Part shown: in pieces, positions 30,073 to 38,972 of the stretch
Layout: every line of letters starts with the position of its first letter
How positions within the stretch are numbered: the stretch's first letter is position 1
NCBI RefSeq assembly: GCF_000024365.1
Contig: NC_013235.1
Span: 1,240,001-1,304,000 of the forward strand
DNA length: 64,000 bases
Direction: 5' to 3'
Source of the DNA: Nakamurella multipartita DSM 44233
Lineage (GTDB): Bacteria > Actinomycetota > Actinomycetes > Mycobacteriales > Nakamurellaceae
Made by a program: the position numbers and the translations under genes
The notes under the pieces: generated by a model
The model's input: only the letters and a program-made list of their open reading frames with translations
Databases searched by the model: none
What the model was told of the DNA's origin: nothing

Positions 30073-31461
30073 TCAGTGGGCCAGTTCCTTGGTCTTGTAG
30101 GACTCGACGTCCGCCCGGTGCTCGGCGGCCGAGTGCTCGTCGAGCATGTCGGCGTCGTCGAAGGGATCCTCACCGGTGAAGACCCGCTTGGTCTGGCTGT
30201 AGTCGACCTCCTTGGTCCAGTGGGCGATGACCAGGGTGGCGACGGCGTTGCCGGAGAAGTTGGTCAGGGCGCGGGCTTCGGACATGAACCGGTCGACGGC
30301 GACGATCAGGCCGACACCGGGGACCAGGTCGGGGCGGTGCGAGGCCAGGCCGCCACCCAGGGTGGCCAGGCCGGCGCCGGTGACCCCGGCGGCGCCCTTG
30401 GAAGCGATGATCATGAACAGCAGCAGGGACAGCTGCTCGCTCCAGGTCAGCGGGGTGCCCATGGCGTTGCCGATGAACAGCGAGGCCATGGTCAGGTACA
30501 TGGCGGTGCCGTCCAGGTTGAACGAGTAGCCGGTCGGCACCACGATGCCGACGACGGGCTTGGACACACCCAGGTGCTCCATCTTGGCGATGAGGCGGGG
30601 CAGGGCGGTCTCGGAGGAGCTGGTCGCCACGATCAGCAGGTACTCCTGGCGCAGGTACTTGAGCAGGCTGAAGATCGACAGGCCGGTGGTGACCTTGAGC
30701 AGGCCGCCCAGGATGACCACGATGAAGGCGACGCAGGTGGCGTAGAAGACGGCGACGAACAGCGACAGCGCACCGATGGCGGCCCAGCCGGCGTTGCCGA
30801 CGACGCCGGCGATGGCACCGAAGGCACCGATCGGGGCCAGCCACATGATGCCGGCCAGGATCTTGAAGACCAGACGCTGCAGGACGGTGATGGCGCCGAT
30901 GATCGGCTCACCCTTGCTGCCCAGGGCCTGCACCGCGAAGCCGACCAGCAGGGCCACGAACAGGGCCTGCAGCACGTTGCCCTCGGTCAGCCCGCCCAGC
31001 AGGGAGTGCGGGATGATGTCGATGATGAAGTTGCCCGAGCTCTCGGCCGCGGCCGGCACGGTGTAGGTCGCGGTCGCCGCGGCGGCCTGCAGGCTGTCGC
31101 CGGGGTGGACCAGGTTGCCCACCAGCAGGCCCAGCCCGAGGGCGAACGTCGACATGACGATGAAGTAGAGCAGGGCCAGGCCGCCGACCTTGCCGACCTG
31201 GGACGCCTTGCGGACCGAGCCGATGCCCAGCACGATCGTGCAGAAGATGATCGGCGCGATCATCATCTTGATCAGGTTGACGAACGCGGTGCCGATGATC
31301 GACAGGCCGGCGGCGCTCTTGCCGAAGATCAGACCGACCGCGACACCGGCGACCACCGCGACGATGACCGCGATGTAGAGCCAGTGGGTACTGATCTTCT
31401 TCTTGGGCTTGTCGGGAACGGGAACACCAGTGCTTGTCGGCGGGGTGTTGCTGGTCGTCAT
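30073..31461 (-). CDS. dctA: C4-dicarboxylate:cation symporter DctA
   Basis: This 462-residue member of the DAACS family takes up succinate, fumarate or malate. Family motifs are present: SSSETALPRLIAKMEHLGV (hairpin HP1) and PTGYSFNLDGTAMYL (substrate/Na site), with LSEQLSLLLFMI-like helices between. ATG 31461 is chosen because AGGAG lies 6 nt upstream; an ATG two codons upstream abuts that site. It is divergent from the LytS-type kinase gene. Confidence 0.92.
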   Translation of the reverse strand: MTTSNTPPTSTGVPVPDKPKKKISTHWLYIAVIVAVVAGVAVGLIFGKSAAGLSIIGTAFVNLIKMMIAPIIFCTIVLGIGSVRKASQVGKVGGLALLYFIVMSTFALGLGLLVGNLVHPGDSLQAAAATATYTVPAAAESSGNFIIDIIPHSLLGGLTEGNVLQALFVALLVGFAVQALGSKGEPIIGAITVLQRLVFKILAGIMWLAPIGAFGAIAGVVGNAGWAAIGALSLFVAVFYATCVAFIVVILGGLLKVTTGLSIFSLLKYLRQEYLLIVATSSSETALPRLIAKMEHLGVSKPVVGIVVPTGYSFNLDGTAMYLTMASLFIGNAMGTPLTWSEQLSLLLFMIIASKGAAGVTGAGLATLGGGLASHRPDLVPGVGLIVAVDRFMSEARALTNFSGNAVATLVIAHWTKEVDYSQTKRVFTGEDPFDDADMLDEHSAAEHRADVESYKTKELAH

Positions 31462-31533
31462 TGACATCTCCTCGTGGGCCGCGGTGGCGGGGTGCTGTGA
31501 AGACCATCCCGTCAACCGGACGCCAGGTCACTG

Positions 31534-31550
31534 GTTTGTTCATAAAGTAA
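31534..31550. promoter_or_regulatory. AT-rich patch in the dctA/lytS-like divergent intergenic region
   Basis: GTTTGTTCATAAAGTAA is a rare AT-rich patch in the 158-bp region between dctA and the sensor kinase. It is probably part of one of the two divergent promoters or an activator site; no consensus is clear. Confidence 0.3.
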
Positions 31551-31619
31551 GTGGCGCGAGCACCACAAACCCGCCGGCCGGCCCGGCCCGGGACCCTCAC
31601 CGTTGACGGGAAGCCCTGT

Positions 31620-32804
31620 GTGACAACGACAATCACCGTGCTAGCGGTCGCGGCGCTGCTGGTCGGGCTGATCGCCGCGGCCCTGCTCGGGGGGCGGTGG
31701 GTGCGCCGCCGAATGCTCGATCCGCCGGGGGTGCGGGCCGCCGCCCAGGCTCTGCGCACGGCCGGACTGGCCGCGCCGCCGCTGCGTCACGGGCTGACCG
31801 CCGAGTCGGTGGCCCAGGCGCTGCCGTACCTGCTGGCGCTGCTGGAGACCCCCGGAGTGGCGCTGTGCGACCCCCAGGGTCGATCCCTGGGCGTGCAGGG
31901 CCGGGGCGGGCATCACCTGGCGGAACTGGCGCCGACCGTGCGCGCCGCCCTGCAGGCCGATCGCCGGCAGCTGGCCACTCTCGCGCCGTGCGCGCGGCCC
32001 GGCTGCCCGGTGACCCGCGCGGTCCTCGTGCCGCTGGTCGCGTCGGGGGAGCCGGCCGGCGCGCTGGTGGTGCTCACCGGGTCGGCCGTCGGCCCGTACC
32101 TGATCCGGGCGGCCGACGAGACGTCCCGATTCATCACCACCCAGCTGGAGCTCTCGGACCTGGACTCCTCGCGGGCCGACCTGGCCCGGGCCGAGGTGCG
32201 GGCGCTGCGCGCGCAGATCTCCCCGCACTTCATCTACAACGCGCTCACCACCATCGCCGCCTTCGTGCGTAGCGACCCGGACCGGGCCCGGGAGCTGCTG
32301 CTGGAGTTCGCCGACTTCACCCGGTACTCCTTCCGGCAGGCCGGGGAGTTCACCACGCTGGCCGACGAGCTGGGCAACATCGAGAAGTACCTGATCCTGG
32401 AGCGGGCCCGGTTCGGCGATCGGTTGCGCATCCGGTGGACGATCGCGCCGGAGGTGCTCGGCGTCGTGGTGCCGTTCCTGTCCATCCAGCCGCTGGTGGA
32501 AAACGCCGTCCGGCACGGGCTGGCCGGCCGGCCGGGCGGCGGCACCGTCGTGGTCACCGCCTCGGACAACGGGCCGGACTGCGTGATCAGCGTCGAGGAC
32601 GACGGGGTGGGCATGGACCCGGATTCGGTCGGGGTGCACGCCCACGACGACGCCGACCACGTGGGTCTGGGCAACGTCGACGACCGGCTGCGGGCGGCGT
32701 TCGGCGAGGACTACGGGCTGGTCGTGGAGACCGCGCCGGACGCCGGGACCAAGGTGATCGTGCGCCTGCCCAAGTTCGCGCCGGGGGTCACTGCCGGCCG
32801 GTGA
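31620..32804 (+). CDS. LytS/YehU-type sensor histidine kinase
   Basis: This 394-residue membrane kinase has one N-terminal helix (residues 5-24), a GAF-like middle region (about 60-165), and a His_kinase domain with phospho-acceptor H203 in LRAQISPHFIYNALTTIAAF. The HATPase ends with VEDDGVGMD and GLGNVDDRL boxes. GTG 31620 begins just before the helix; an upstream GTG at 31551 adds polar residues only. It pairs with the LytTR regulator 157 bp downstream and with the symporter beyond it. Confidence 0.88.
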   Translation: MTTTITVLAVAALLVGLIAAALLGGRWVRRRMLDPPGVRAAAQALRTAGLAAPPLRHGLTAESVAQALPYLLALLETPGVALCDPQGRSLGVQGRGGHHLAELAPTVRAALQADRRQLATLAPCARPGCPVTRAVLVPLVASGEPAGALVVLTGSAVGPYLIRAADETSRFITTQLELSDLDSSRADLARAEVRALRAQISPHFIYNALTTIAAFVRSDPDRARELLLEFADFTRYSFRQAGEFTTLADELGNIEKYLILERARFGDRLRIRWTIAPEVLGVVVPFLSIQPLVENAVRHGLAGRPGGGTVVVTASDNGPDCVISVEDDGVGMDPDSVGVHAHDDADHVGLGNVDDRLRAAFGEDYGLVVETAPDAGTKVIVRLPKFAPGVTAGR

Positions 32805-32961
32805 GGTCCGGCGGCCGGGCCGGTGCCGGGCCGGTTCCGGGCCACGGCCCGGCCGGCGTCCTGCCCACGGTCCTGCCCGGTACCTACCCCGTTGGCGGGT
32901 TGTCCCTCTCGCGCCCAGCCGACAGGATGCAGGCAGCGAGCAACCGAGGAGCGGAGGGCAG

Positions 32962-33861
32962 GTGCAGGTGCGTCCAGGGGATGCGGACCCGGCCCGGCCG
33001 GCCGCCGAACGGGCCGACCCGGCGCGCCCGGCCGGTCTGACGGTGCTGGCCGTCGACGACGAGGCCCCGGCCCTGGACGAGGTGGCCTACCTGCTGCGCG
33101 GCGACCCGCGGGTCGGCACCATCCTGACCGCGGGCAACGCCGCGCAGGCGTTGGCCCTGCTCACCGGGTCGCCCGGCCAGGGGCCCGAACCCGACGCGGT
33201 CCTGCTCGACATCGCCATGCCCGGGTGGGACGGCGTCGACCTGGCCCGGGTGCTGTCCGGGTTGCCCCGGCCGCCGGCCGTGGCGTTCCTGTCCGCGCAC
33301 GACAACCGCGCGGTCGAGGCGTACGAGATCGGCGCGGTCGACTACCTGCTCAAACCGGTGCGGGCGGCCCGGCTGGCCGAGGCGGTCACCCGGTTCTGCG
33401 CGGCCCGGGACGCCGCGATGGAACTGGACCGGCGGCGGGCCGGGCACCCGGCCGAACCGGCCCGGGCCGCGGCCCCGGCCGCCCCGTCCGGCCGGTCCGG
33501 GCCGGCGGACGTGATGATCGCGGTGGACCTGGCCGGCAGTACCCGGTTCGTCCCGCGGTCGTCGGTCTGCTGGGCCGAGGCGCAGGGCGACTACGCCCGG
33601 CTGCACGTCGCCGGCGGCGGCAGCCACCTGATCCGCACCCCGCTGGCCGTGCTGCAGGAGGAGTGGGCACCGGCCGGCTTCGTGCGGGTGCACCGCGGGT
33701 ATCTGGTCGCGCTGGGCCGGATCGTCGAGCTGCGCTCGGTGGACGGCGGCTACCGGGTGGTGGTCTCCGGCCAGCCGACCCCGGCCGACCTGCCGGTGAG
33801 CCGGCGTCACCTGCGCACCCTCAAGCAACAGCTGCTGGCCGGGCGCCGGCCGGGCCGGTGA
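32962..33861 (+). CDS. LytTR-family response regulator
   Basis: The 299-residue regulator has a receiver domain (about residues 26-140, phospho-acceptor D83 in LLDIAMPGWDG, lysine in DYLLKPV). A Pro/Ala linker leads to a C-terminal LytTR DNA-binding domain (SVCWAEAQGDYARLHV to VSRRHLRTLKQQL). GTG 32962 follows GGAGGGCAG. Its stop overlaps the next gene by GTGA. In many bacteria this kinase-regulator type controls a carboxylate transporter beside it. Confidence 0.9.
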   Translation: MQVRPGDADPARPAAERADPARPAGLTVLAVDDEAPALDEVAYLLRGDPRVGTILTAGNAAQALALLTGSPGQGPEPDAVLLDIAMPGWDGVDLARVLSGLPRPPAVAFLSAHDNRAVEAYEIGAVDYLLKPVRAARLAEAVTRFCAARDAAMELDRRRAGHPAEPARAAAPAAPSGRSGPADVMIAVDLAGSTRFVPRSSVCWAEAQGDYARLHVAGGGSHLIRTPLAVLQEEWAPAGFVRVHRGYLVALGRIVELRSVDGGYRVVVSGQPTPADLPVSRRHLRTLKQQLLAGRRPGR

Positions 33862-34268
33862 CCGAGCGTCATCCGCCCCGGCGGGTGCGGGTGGTGCTGG
33901 CCGACCGCCGGCCGTCCCGCCGGCCGGTGTTGCGCGGCGCGGAGGTGGCCGAACAGACCGAACTGGGCCGCGAGCTGGTGCGCGGGCTGGTCCGCGCCCA
34001 GCTGGTCGCCTCGATCCGGATCGCCGTGCTCGCCCTGGCCCTGTTCGCGCCCCTGCCGGCGCTGTTCGCGCTGGTGCCCGCATTCGGGCAGGCCCGGGTG
34101 CTGGGCATCCCGGTCGCCTGGTGGCTGCTGGGGGTGCTGGCCTACCCCACGCTGTACCTGCTGGCCCGCGGGCACCGGCGGCAGGCCGAACGGATCGAGC
34201 GCGACTTCACCGACCTGCTCGGCCGCGACCAGGACGACCGGCCCGACCCGCCCCGGACCGGGCCATGA
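33858..34268 (+). CDS. Two-span membrane protein linked to SSS symporter
   Basis: This 136-residue protein has two membrane helices (about residues 47-75 and 84-105) and a charged C-terminal tail. Its topology and position immediately before an SSS symporter resemble the DUF485/YjcH partner of ActP, but the DUF485 sequence signature is weak. It starts in a GTGA overlap with the regulator and overlaps the symporter by ATGA. Confidence 0.75.
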   Translation: MTERHPPRRVRVVLADRRPSRRPVLRGAEVAEQTELGRELVRGLVRAQLVASIRIAVLALALFAPLPALFALVPAFGQARVLGIPVAWWLLGVLAYPTLYLLARGHRRQAERIERDFTDLLGRDQDDRPDPPRTGP

Positions 34269-35752
34269 CCCCCGACGGCTCCACCCTGTCGTTGGTCGCG
34301 ATCACCCTGGTGGTGGTGCTCACCGGGATGGTCGGCGCCTACGGGGTGCGGTTCGCCCGCACCACCAACGACTTCCTGGTCGCCTCGCGGACGGTGCGGC
34401 CGGCCTGGAACGCGGCCGCGATCTCCGGTGAGTACCTGTCGGCCGCCTCGTTCCTGGGCGTCGCCGGCCTGATCGCCGTGTACGGGCCGGACGCCCTGTG
34501 GTACCCGGTCGGGTTCACCGCCGGCTACCTGGCCCTGCAGTTGTTCGTGGCCGCCCCGCTGCGCCGCTCGGGCGCCTACACAGTGCCGGACTTCGCCGAG
34601 ATTCGCTGGGGGTCAAGGCGTTTGCGGGCCCTGGCGACCGCGCTGGTGCTGGCCATCGCCTGGCTGTACATGGTGCCGTTGCTGCACGGCGCCGGTCTGG
34701 TGCTGCAGGAGGTCACCGGCCTGCCGCGGTGGGTCGGGGTCACCGTGGTCGCGGTGGTGGTAACCATCAACGTGGTCGCCGGCGGCATGCGCTCGATCAC
34801 CCTGGTCCAGGCGCTTCAGTACTGGTTCAAGCTGGTGGCCATCGCGCTGCCGGTGCTGGTGGCCTACGCGCTGACCCGGCCCGGGGTGGCACAGCTGTTC
34901 ACCGGGGAGTGGGCCAACGCCGGCACCGGGCTGGGCGCGGGGGAGTCCGCCCCGGAGATCTACTCGCTGATGCTGGCGACCTTCCTGGGCACGATGGGGT
35001 TGCCGCACGTGCTGGTCCGCTTCTACACCAACGTCGACGGCGGGTCGGCCCGGGCCACCACCGTCCGGGTGATCGCCCTGCTCGGGGTGTTCTACGCGTT
35101 CCCGACGCTGGCCGGGGTGCTGATGCACCAGCTGATGCCGCCGCCCGCGCCCGGGCAGGCCGACACCCTGCTGCTGGGCCTGCCGGCCCAGGTGGTTGGT
35201 GGGGTGCTCGGCGCGGTGCTGGCCGCGCTGGTCGCGGCCGGGGCGATCGCCGCGTTCCTGTCCACCTCGTCCGGGCTGGTGGTGGCCGCGGCCGGGGTGC
35301 TGTCCACCGATGTGCTGCGCGGCCGGGTCCGCGACTTCCGGGCCGCGGCCGTGGTCGCCGGGCTGGTGCCGCTGGCCATCGCCCTGCCGACGACCAGCGT
35401 CGACATCTCCCGGGTGGTCGGCATGGCCTTCGCGGTCGCCGCCTCGACGTTCTGCCCGTTGCTGGTGCTGGGCATCTGGTGGCGCGGGCTGACCACCGCC
35501 GGCGCCGTCGCCGGCCTGCTGGTCGGCGGCGTCGCCTCGTTGGGCTCGCTGGTCACCTGGGTGGTGTTCCCGGCCGTGCAGACCGGCTCGCTCGAGTCGT
35601 TGCTGGGCCAGCCGGCGGTCTATTCGGTGCCCGCCTCGTTCGCCACGATGGTGGTGGTCTCGCTGGTCACCCGCTCGTCGGTGACACCACGGGCCGACGC
35701 CGTGCTGGCCCAGCTGCACCTGCCGTCGGCGGCGCGGCGGGTCGGCGCCTGA
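34265..35752 (+). CDS. Sodium:solute symporter (SSS family), acetate-symporter-like
   Basis: This 495-residue LeuT-fold transporter has about 13 helices. It shows the SSS pattern FLVASRTVRPAWNAAAISGEYLSAASFLGVAGL and GTMGLPHVLVRFYT, close to ActP-type monocarboxylate symporters. It is the last gene of a four-gene overlapping operon with the LytS/LytTR pair, which suggests the operon senses its substrate. The exact carboxylate is unknown. Confidence 0.88.
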   Translation: MTPDGSTLSLVAITLVVVLTGMVGAYGVRFARTTNDFLVASRTVRPAWNAAAISGEYLSAASFLGVAGLIAVYGPDALWYPVGFTAGYLALQLFVAAPLRRSGAYTVPDFAEIRWGSRRLRALATALVLAIAWLYMVPLLHGAGLVLQEVTGLPRWVGVTVVAVVVTINVVAGGMRSITLVQALQYWFKLVAIALPVLVAYALTRPGVAQLFTGEWANAGTGLGAGESAPEIYSLMLATFLGTMGLPHVLVRFYTNVDGGSARATTVRVIALLGVFYAFPTLAGVLMHQLMPPPAPGQADTLLLGLPAQVVGGVLGAVLAALVAAGAIAAFLSTSSGLVVAAAGVLSTDVLRGRVRDFRAAAVVAGLVPLAIALPTTSVDISRVVGMAFAVAASTFCPLLVLGIWWRGLTTAGAVAGLLVGGVASLGSLVTWVVFPAVQTGSLESLLGQPAVYSVPASFATMVVVSLVTRSSVTPRADAVLAQLHLPSAARRVGA

Positions 35753-35767
35753 GCGGCCGCCCGGTGC

Positions 35768-36385
35768 TCAGGCGTCCTGGACCCGGGCCCGGCGGTCGTC
35801 GTCCTCGCGGGCGCCGCGCAGGTTCAACGCCCGCGGGAACAGCCGCCGCTGGGTCAGCCAACCCGCGGCCGCCAGCGCCACCCAGAGCACGGTGCTCAAC
35901 GCCTGCTCGCTGCCCGGCTGCGGGTGCCGCAGGAAGCCCAGCGGGTCCGGCCAGACCAGCCCCAGCCCGCTCAGGATCAGCCCGGCGCCGCCCAGGGCGG
36001 TGGCCCAGAGCAGGACGCGTTCGCGGAACTTGTCGGCCAGGAACCCGAACACCAGCGCCGTCGCGACCACCACGACGACGGCCAGCAGCACGTTGCGGTC
36101 ACCGGCGGCAGTCACCGCGTACAGCTTGGCTCCGATCAGCGAGCCGGCGACCAACCCGACCACGAACCGGGCGACCTTGAACACCAGGGCGACCAGGATC
36201 TCGGTGATCAGGGCGGACCCGGCGGCGATCAGCAAGGCCGTCCAGGTCGAGGCGGCGAACAGGTCGGCCAGCAGCCAGCCCAGCCCGAACCCGGACGCCA
36301 GGATCGCGACGTGGACCGAGCCGATACCGAAGAAACACAACACGATCCCGACGCCGACGACGACCAACCCCGACACCGCCACCAC
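35768..36385 (-). CDS. Polytopic membrane protein, DUF4203/TMEM198-like
   Basis: This 205-residue protein has about six hydrophobic helices rich in Val, Ala and Leu and a charged C-terminus (REDDDRRARVQDA). The helix pattern resembles DUF4203/TM198 proteins; the function is unknown. GTG start at 36385. It converges on the SSS symporter with 15 bp between stops. Confidence 0.6.
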   Translation of the reverse strand: MVAVSGLVVVGVGIVLCFFGIGSVHVAILASGFGLGWLLADLFAASTWTALLIAAGSALITEILVALVFKVARFVVGLVAGSLIGAKLYAVTAAGDRNVLLAVVVVVATALVFGFLADKFRERVLLWATALGGAGLILSGLGLVWPDPLGFLRHPQPGSEQALSTVLWVALAAAGWLTQRRLFPRALNLRGAREDDDRRARVQDA

Positions 36386-36501
36386 CCCCGCAGGCTCCCG
36401 ATCCCGGTCTTCGGATCGTCTTCAGGATCCCACGGCCGTCCGCCGCCGGGCAGTGATCGCAAGGACCCGATCGGGTGACCGGCGCCCGGAGTCGCTCACA
36501 C

Positions 36502-37155
36502 TCAGAAGCCGCCGATGCCCTTGCCGACCAGCACCGCCCCGATGACCAGGAACAGCACGGACATCACCGCGGCGTTGTTGGCTTCCAACCAGGACTTGGC
36601 CCGGTCCAGCGGTGCGCGCATCCGGTCTCGGGTCACCGCGTAGGCAACGACCGGAATCGCCACCGTGCTGGCGGCGATCACCGTGTAGATCGCCACCACG
36701 ACGACGGTGTCCGCGACGCTCAGCTCGGCGGCCCCGATCGCGATGCCCGCGGCCGCAGCCATCAGGAGGTTCTTCGGGTTGATCGCCGCCAGGGCCAGGC
36801 CCAGACCCAACGCCTGGACGAACCCCATCCGGTCGATCGCGGCCATCCACTTCGGCGCGCTCCGGTGCCGGTCGCGGGCATGCCATTGCCGCAGTCCGGC
36901 GGACATCAGCACCGCGCCCAGGCCGACCTTGACCCAGCTGACCCCGGCCTGCGACTGGCCCGCGTCGACGCCGCCGGTGATCACGGTGAACACCGTGACC
37001 GCGGCAACGATGCCGACCACCCAGCCGATCAGCAGCCCGAGGCTGGTGCTGCCGGCGTGGGTCGAGAACAGCATGAGGATGGCGGCGACGATCGCGATGG
37101 GCGAGATCGCGATGGCGATGGCCAGCGGCAGGACGTCGCCGATCACACCGTTCAT
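36502..37155 (-). CDS. GAP-family (SfLAP-like) membrane protein
   Basis: This 217-residue protein with six helices belongs by pattern to the GAP/Sap family (LysE-like fold), which in mycobacteria helps export lipids such as glycopeptidolipid or sulfolipid. AISPIAIVAAILMLFS near the N-terminus and AAINPKNLLMAAAAG in the middle are the characteristic helices. It is probably its own unit; cargo unknown. Confidence 0.75.
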   Translation of the reverse strand: MNGVIGDVLPLAIAIAISPIAIVAAILMLFSTHAGSTSLGLLIGWVVGIVAAVTVFTVITGGVDAGQSQAGVSWVKVGLGAVLMSAGLRQWHARDRHRSAPKWMAAIDRMGFVQALGLGLALAAINPKNLLMAAAAGIAIGAAELSVADTVVVVAIYTVIAASTVAIPVVAYAVTRDRMRAPLDRAKSWLEANNAAVMSVLFLVIGAVLVGKGIGGF

Positions 37156-37292
37156 GCGGCCCTCGATTCGTTCGGGTGATTAGCGAGTGATCGTTCTCCC
37201 GTGAACCGGCATGGGGCAACCCAGGCCCGGTTTGCGCAGCGATGGTCCAGCGGATCGTGCCGCTGGCTCTGTCGGGCCCGACGGGCGCCAGA

Positions 37293-37787
37293 TCACCTGA
37301 CCGACTCACCAGGGGCACGACCGAAGGCCCGCCGGTACAGCTGCTTGACCTGAACCTCCAGCTCCACCGAGGGACCCTCGACGGGGACGCCGGGGGCGAC
37401 CTGACCGATCGGCAGCGGGGCGACCGGGCCGGCCGGCACGCCCCACTCGCCGAGCCAGGCGGTCAGCTGGGCGGTCGAGGTGGCGTAGACGATCCGGCCG
37501 AGGCCGACCCAGGCATGGGCGGCCGCGCACATCGGGCAGTGCTCGCCGGAGGTGTAGACGGTGGCCGCCCGCCGCTCGTGCGGGGAGAGGTTCGCGGCCG
37601 CCCAGCGGGCGAGTTCGAACTCGGGGTGGCGGGTCCGGTCACCGCCGGCCACCCGGTTGTGGTCCTCGGCGAGCACCGTGCCGTCGCCGGTGACCAGCAC
37701 CGAGCCGAACGGTTCGTCGCCGCTGTCCAGGGCCTGCTCGGCCAGTTCGACACAGCGCCGCAGGTGCCGAAGATCCGTCTCGTCCAT
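37293..37787 (-). CDS. Nucleoside/nucleobase deaminase (CMP/dCMP deaminase fold)
   Basis: This 164-residue zinc deaminase has metal ligands H54 (HPE, with E56 the proton shuttle) and C84/C87 (CPMC). HAE is the usual form, so the proline is a small variation. A 36-residue C-terminal helix region ends VKQLYRRAFG. Length and motifs suggest guanine, cytosine or tRNA adenosine deaminase relatives; TadA-specific residues are not obvious. It starts 27 bp before the siderophore-interacting gene's stop region and is co-directional with that gene. Confidence 0.8.
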   Translation of the reverse strand: MDETDLRHLRRCVELAEQALDSGDEPFGSVLVTGDGTVLAEDHNRVAGGDRTRHPEFELARWAAANLSPHERRAATVYTSGEHCPMCAAAHAWVGLGRIVYATSTAQLTAWLGEWGVPAGPVAPLPIGQVAPGVPVEGPSVELEVQVKQLYRRAFGRAPGESVR

Positions 37788-37814
37788 GCTCGGATCCTGC
37801 CGTGTGCGGGCCCG

Positions 37815-38660
37815 TCAGGCGACCCCGGCGCGGCGTTCGACGGCCTCGGCCTCGGCATTCCACTGGGCCTTTCCGGCCCGCCAGCCCTCCTCGTCGGCGC
37901 CCAGACGCCAGTACCCCGAGATCGACAGCCGCTGGGCCGGCAGCTGCCGGTCCACCCGCAGCAGCCGGCGGATCTGGGCGACCCAGCCGGCCTCGCCGTG
38001 CACGAAGGCCTGCACGTCGGTCAGCGGCAGCTCGATGCCGCGCACCGTCTCCACCAGCTGGCCGCCGAGGACCCCGTACCCGGTGTGCAGCCAGGTCAGG
38101 CGCACGCCCTCGGGTAGGTCGATGGCCAGCCGGGACTCCGGTCCCGGGACCTCGAGCACCACATGGCCGCGGGCGTGGTCGGGCAGGGCCTCGATGCTGG
38201 CCGCGATGGCCGGCAGGGCACTCTCGTCGCCGACCAGCAGGTGCCAGTCGGCCGCCGGATCGGGCCGGTAGGCGCCGCCGGGGCCGCGCACGAACAGCGT
38301 GTCGCCCGGTCGAGCGGCCTGCGCCCAGGGTCCCGCGACGCCGGCGGTGCCGTGCACCACGAAGTCGACGGTCAGCTCGTGCGCGACCGGGTCGAAGGCG
38401 CGGACCGAATAGGTGCGGACCACCGGCCACTGCTCGACCGGCCGCTCGCGCTTGATCTGCTCTAGGTCCAGCGGCTGGGGGTACTCGGCCCGCGGGAAGA
38501 TCAACTTGACGTAGCCGTCGGTGAACTCGCTGGGCACGAATTCGGTGAGCCCGCCGAACGTGACCCGCACCATCGTCGGGCTCAACCGCTCGGTGCGCAC
38601 CACGGTGGCCGGCGCGGGCATGGGCCGGCGAACGGCGGTGGGGGTCGGTGAAGCGGTCAC
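37815..38660 (-). CDS. Siderophore-interacting protein (ViuB/SIP family ferric reductase)
   Basis: This 281-residue flavoprotein-like protein releases iron from siderophores. The FAD-binding RTYSVRAF motif (about residue 87) and the WHLLVGDESALPAIAASIEAL C-terminal domain are typical. The GTG at 38660 is preceded within 15-33 bp by an IdeR/DtxR-like iron box (38675-38693), so it is very likely iron-repressed. Confidence 0.9.
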   Translation of the reverse strand: MTASPTPTAVRRPMPAPATVVRTERLSPTMVRVTFGGLTEFVPSEFTDGYVKLIFPRAEYPQPLDLEQIKRERPVEQWPVVRTYSVRAFDPVAHELTVDFVVHGTAGVAGPWAQAARPGDTLFVRGPGGAYRPDPAADWHLLVGDESALPAIAASIEALPDHARGHVVLEVPGPESRLAIDLPEGVRLTWLHTGYGVLGGQLVETVRGIELPLTDVQAFVHGEAGWVAQIRRLLRVDRQLPAQRLSISGYWRLGADEEGWRAGKAQWNAEAEAVERRAGVA

Positions 38661-38674
38661 ACGGATCCTCTTTC

Positions 38675-38693
38675 TTAGGGTTGCCTTACTTGC
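38675..38693 (-). promoter_or_regulatory. IdeR/DtxR-like iron box
   Basis: TTAGGGTTGCCTTACTTGC matches the palindromic consensus TTAGGTTAGSCTAACCTAA at 13 of 19 positions. It lies directly upstream of the siderophore-interacting gene. Iron-loaded IdeR/DtxR would block transcription. Confidence 0.6.
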
Positions 38694-38736
38694 ACCCTAC
38701 TGCATGCCGGGCGGGGGGTGGTGCGGATGGGCTCGG

Positions 38737-38824
38737 CCGCTCATCGGCACCGCGGCTCTGCCGCTCATCGGCACCGCGGCCCTGCCGCTCATCGGCACCG
38801 CGGCTCTGCCGCTCATCGGCACCG
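38737..38824. repeat. 24-bp tandem repeat, 3.7 copies
   Basis: CCGCTCATCGGCACCG begins each of the copies at 38737, 38761, 38785 and 38809; the last copy is partial. The first and third copies are identical and the second differs by one base. Confidence 0.9.
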
Positions 38825-38925
38825 ATCGACCGTTCGGCGCAGCGGCGAGTGTCCTGCCGACGGGCGGGTACCCCTCTCGGGCCCCGGTCCTTACGTTTTC
38901 CAGGTCCGGCCGGACGCAGTGTTCC

Positions 38926-38957
38926 GGTGATGCAGTGCCCAGGTGATGCAGTGCCCA
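38926..38957 (+). repeat. 16-bp perfect tandem duplication upstream of DUF485-actP
   Basis: GGTGATGCAGTGCCCA occurs twice without a gap (38926-38941 and 38942-38957), preceded by a degenerate copy. It ends 15 bp before the DUF485 start codon. It could be a regulator-binding repeat or a chance duplication. Confidence 0.6.
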
Positions 38958-38972
38958 AGACAAGGAGGTCTC

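Larger units (their letters stand above)
38661..38972. other. 312-bp divergent region with iron box and repeats
   Basis: No gene is supported. The region holds the iron box, a 24-bp tandem repeat (38737-38824) and a 16-bp tandem duplication (38926-38957), then AAGGAGG before the DUF485 gene. Confidence 0.55.

Noticed and set aside
32823-33857. Long plus-strand frame across the LytTR gene in another phase
   Set aside because: Arg/Gly/Ala-rich shadow; only its last part (33858-34268) is a real gene with its own start.
38737-38824. 24-bp repeats as a CRISPR array
   Set aside because: Repeats are contiguous without spacers and no cas genes are present.
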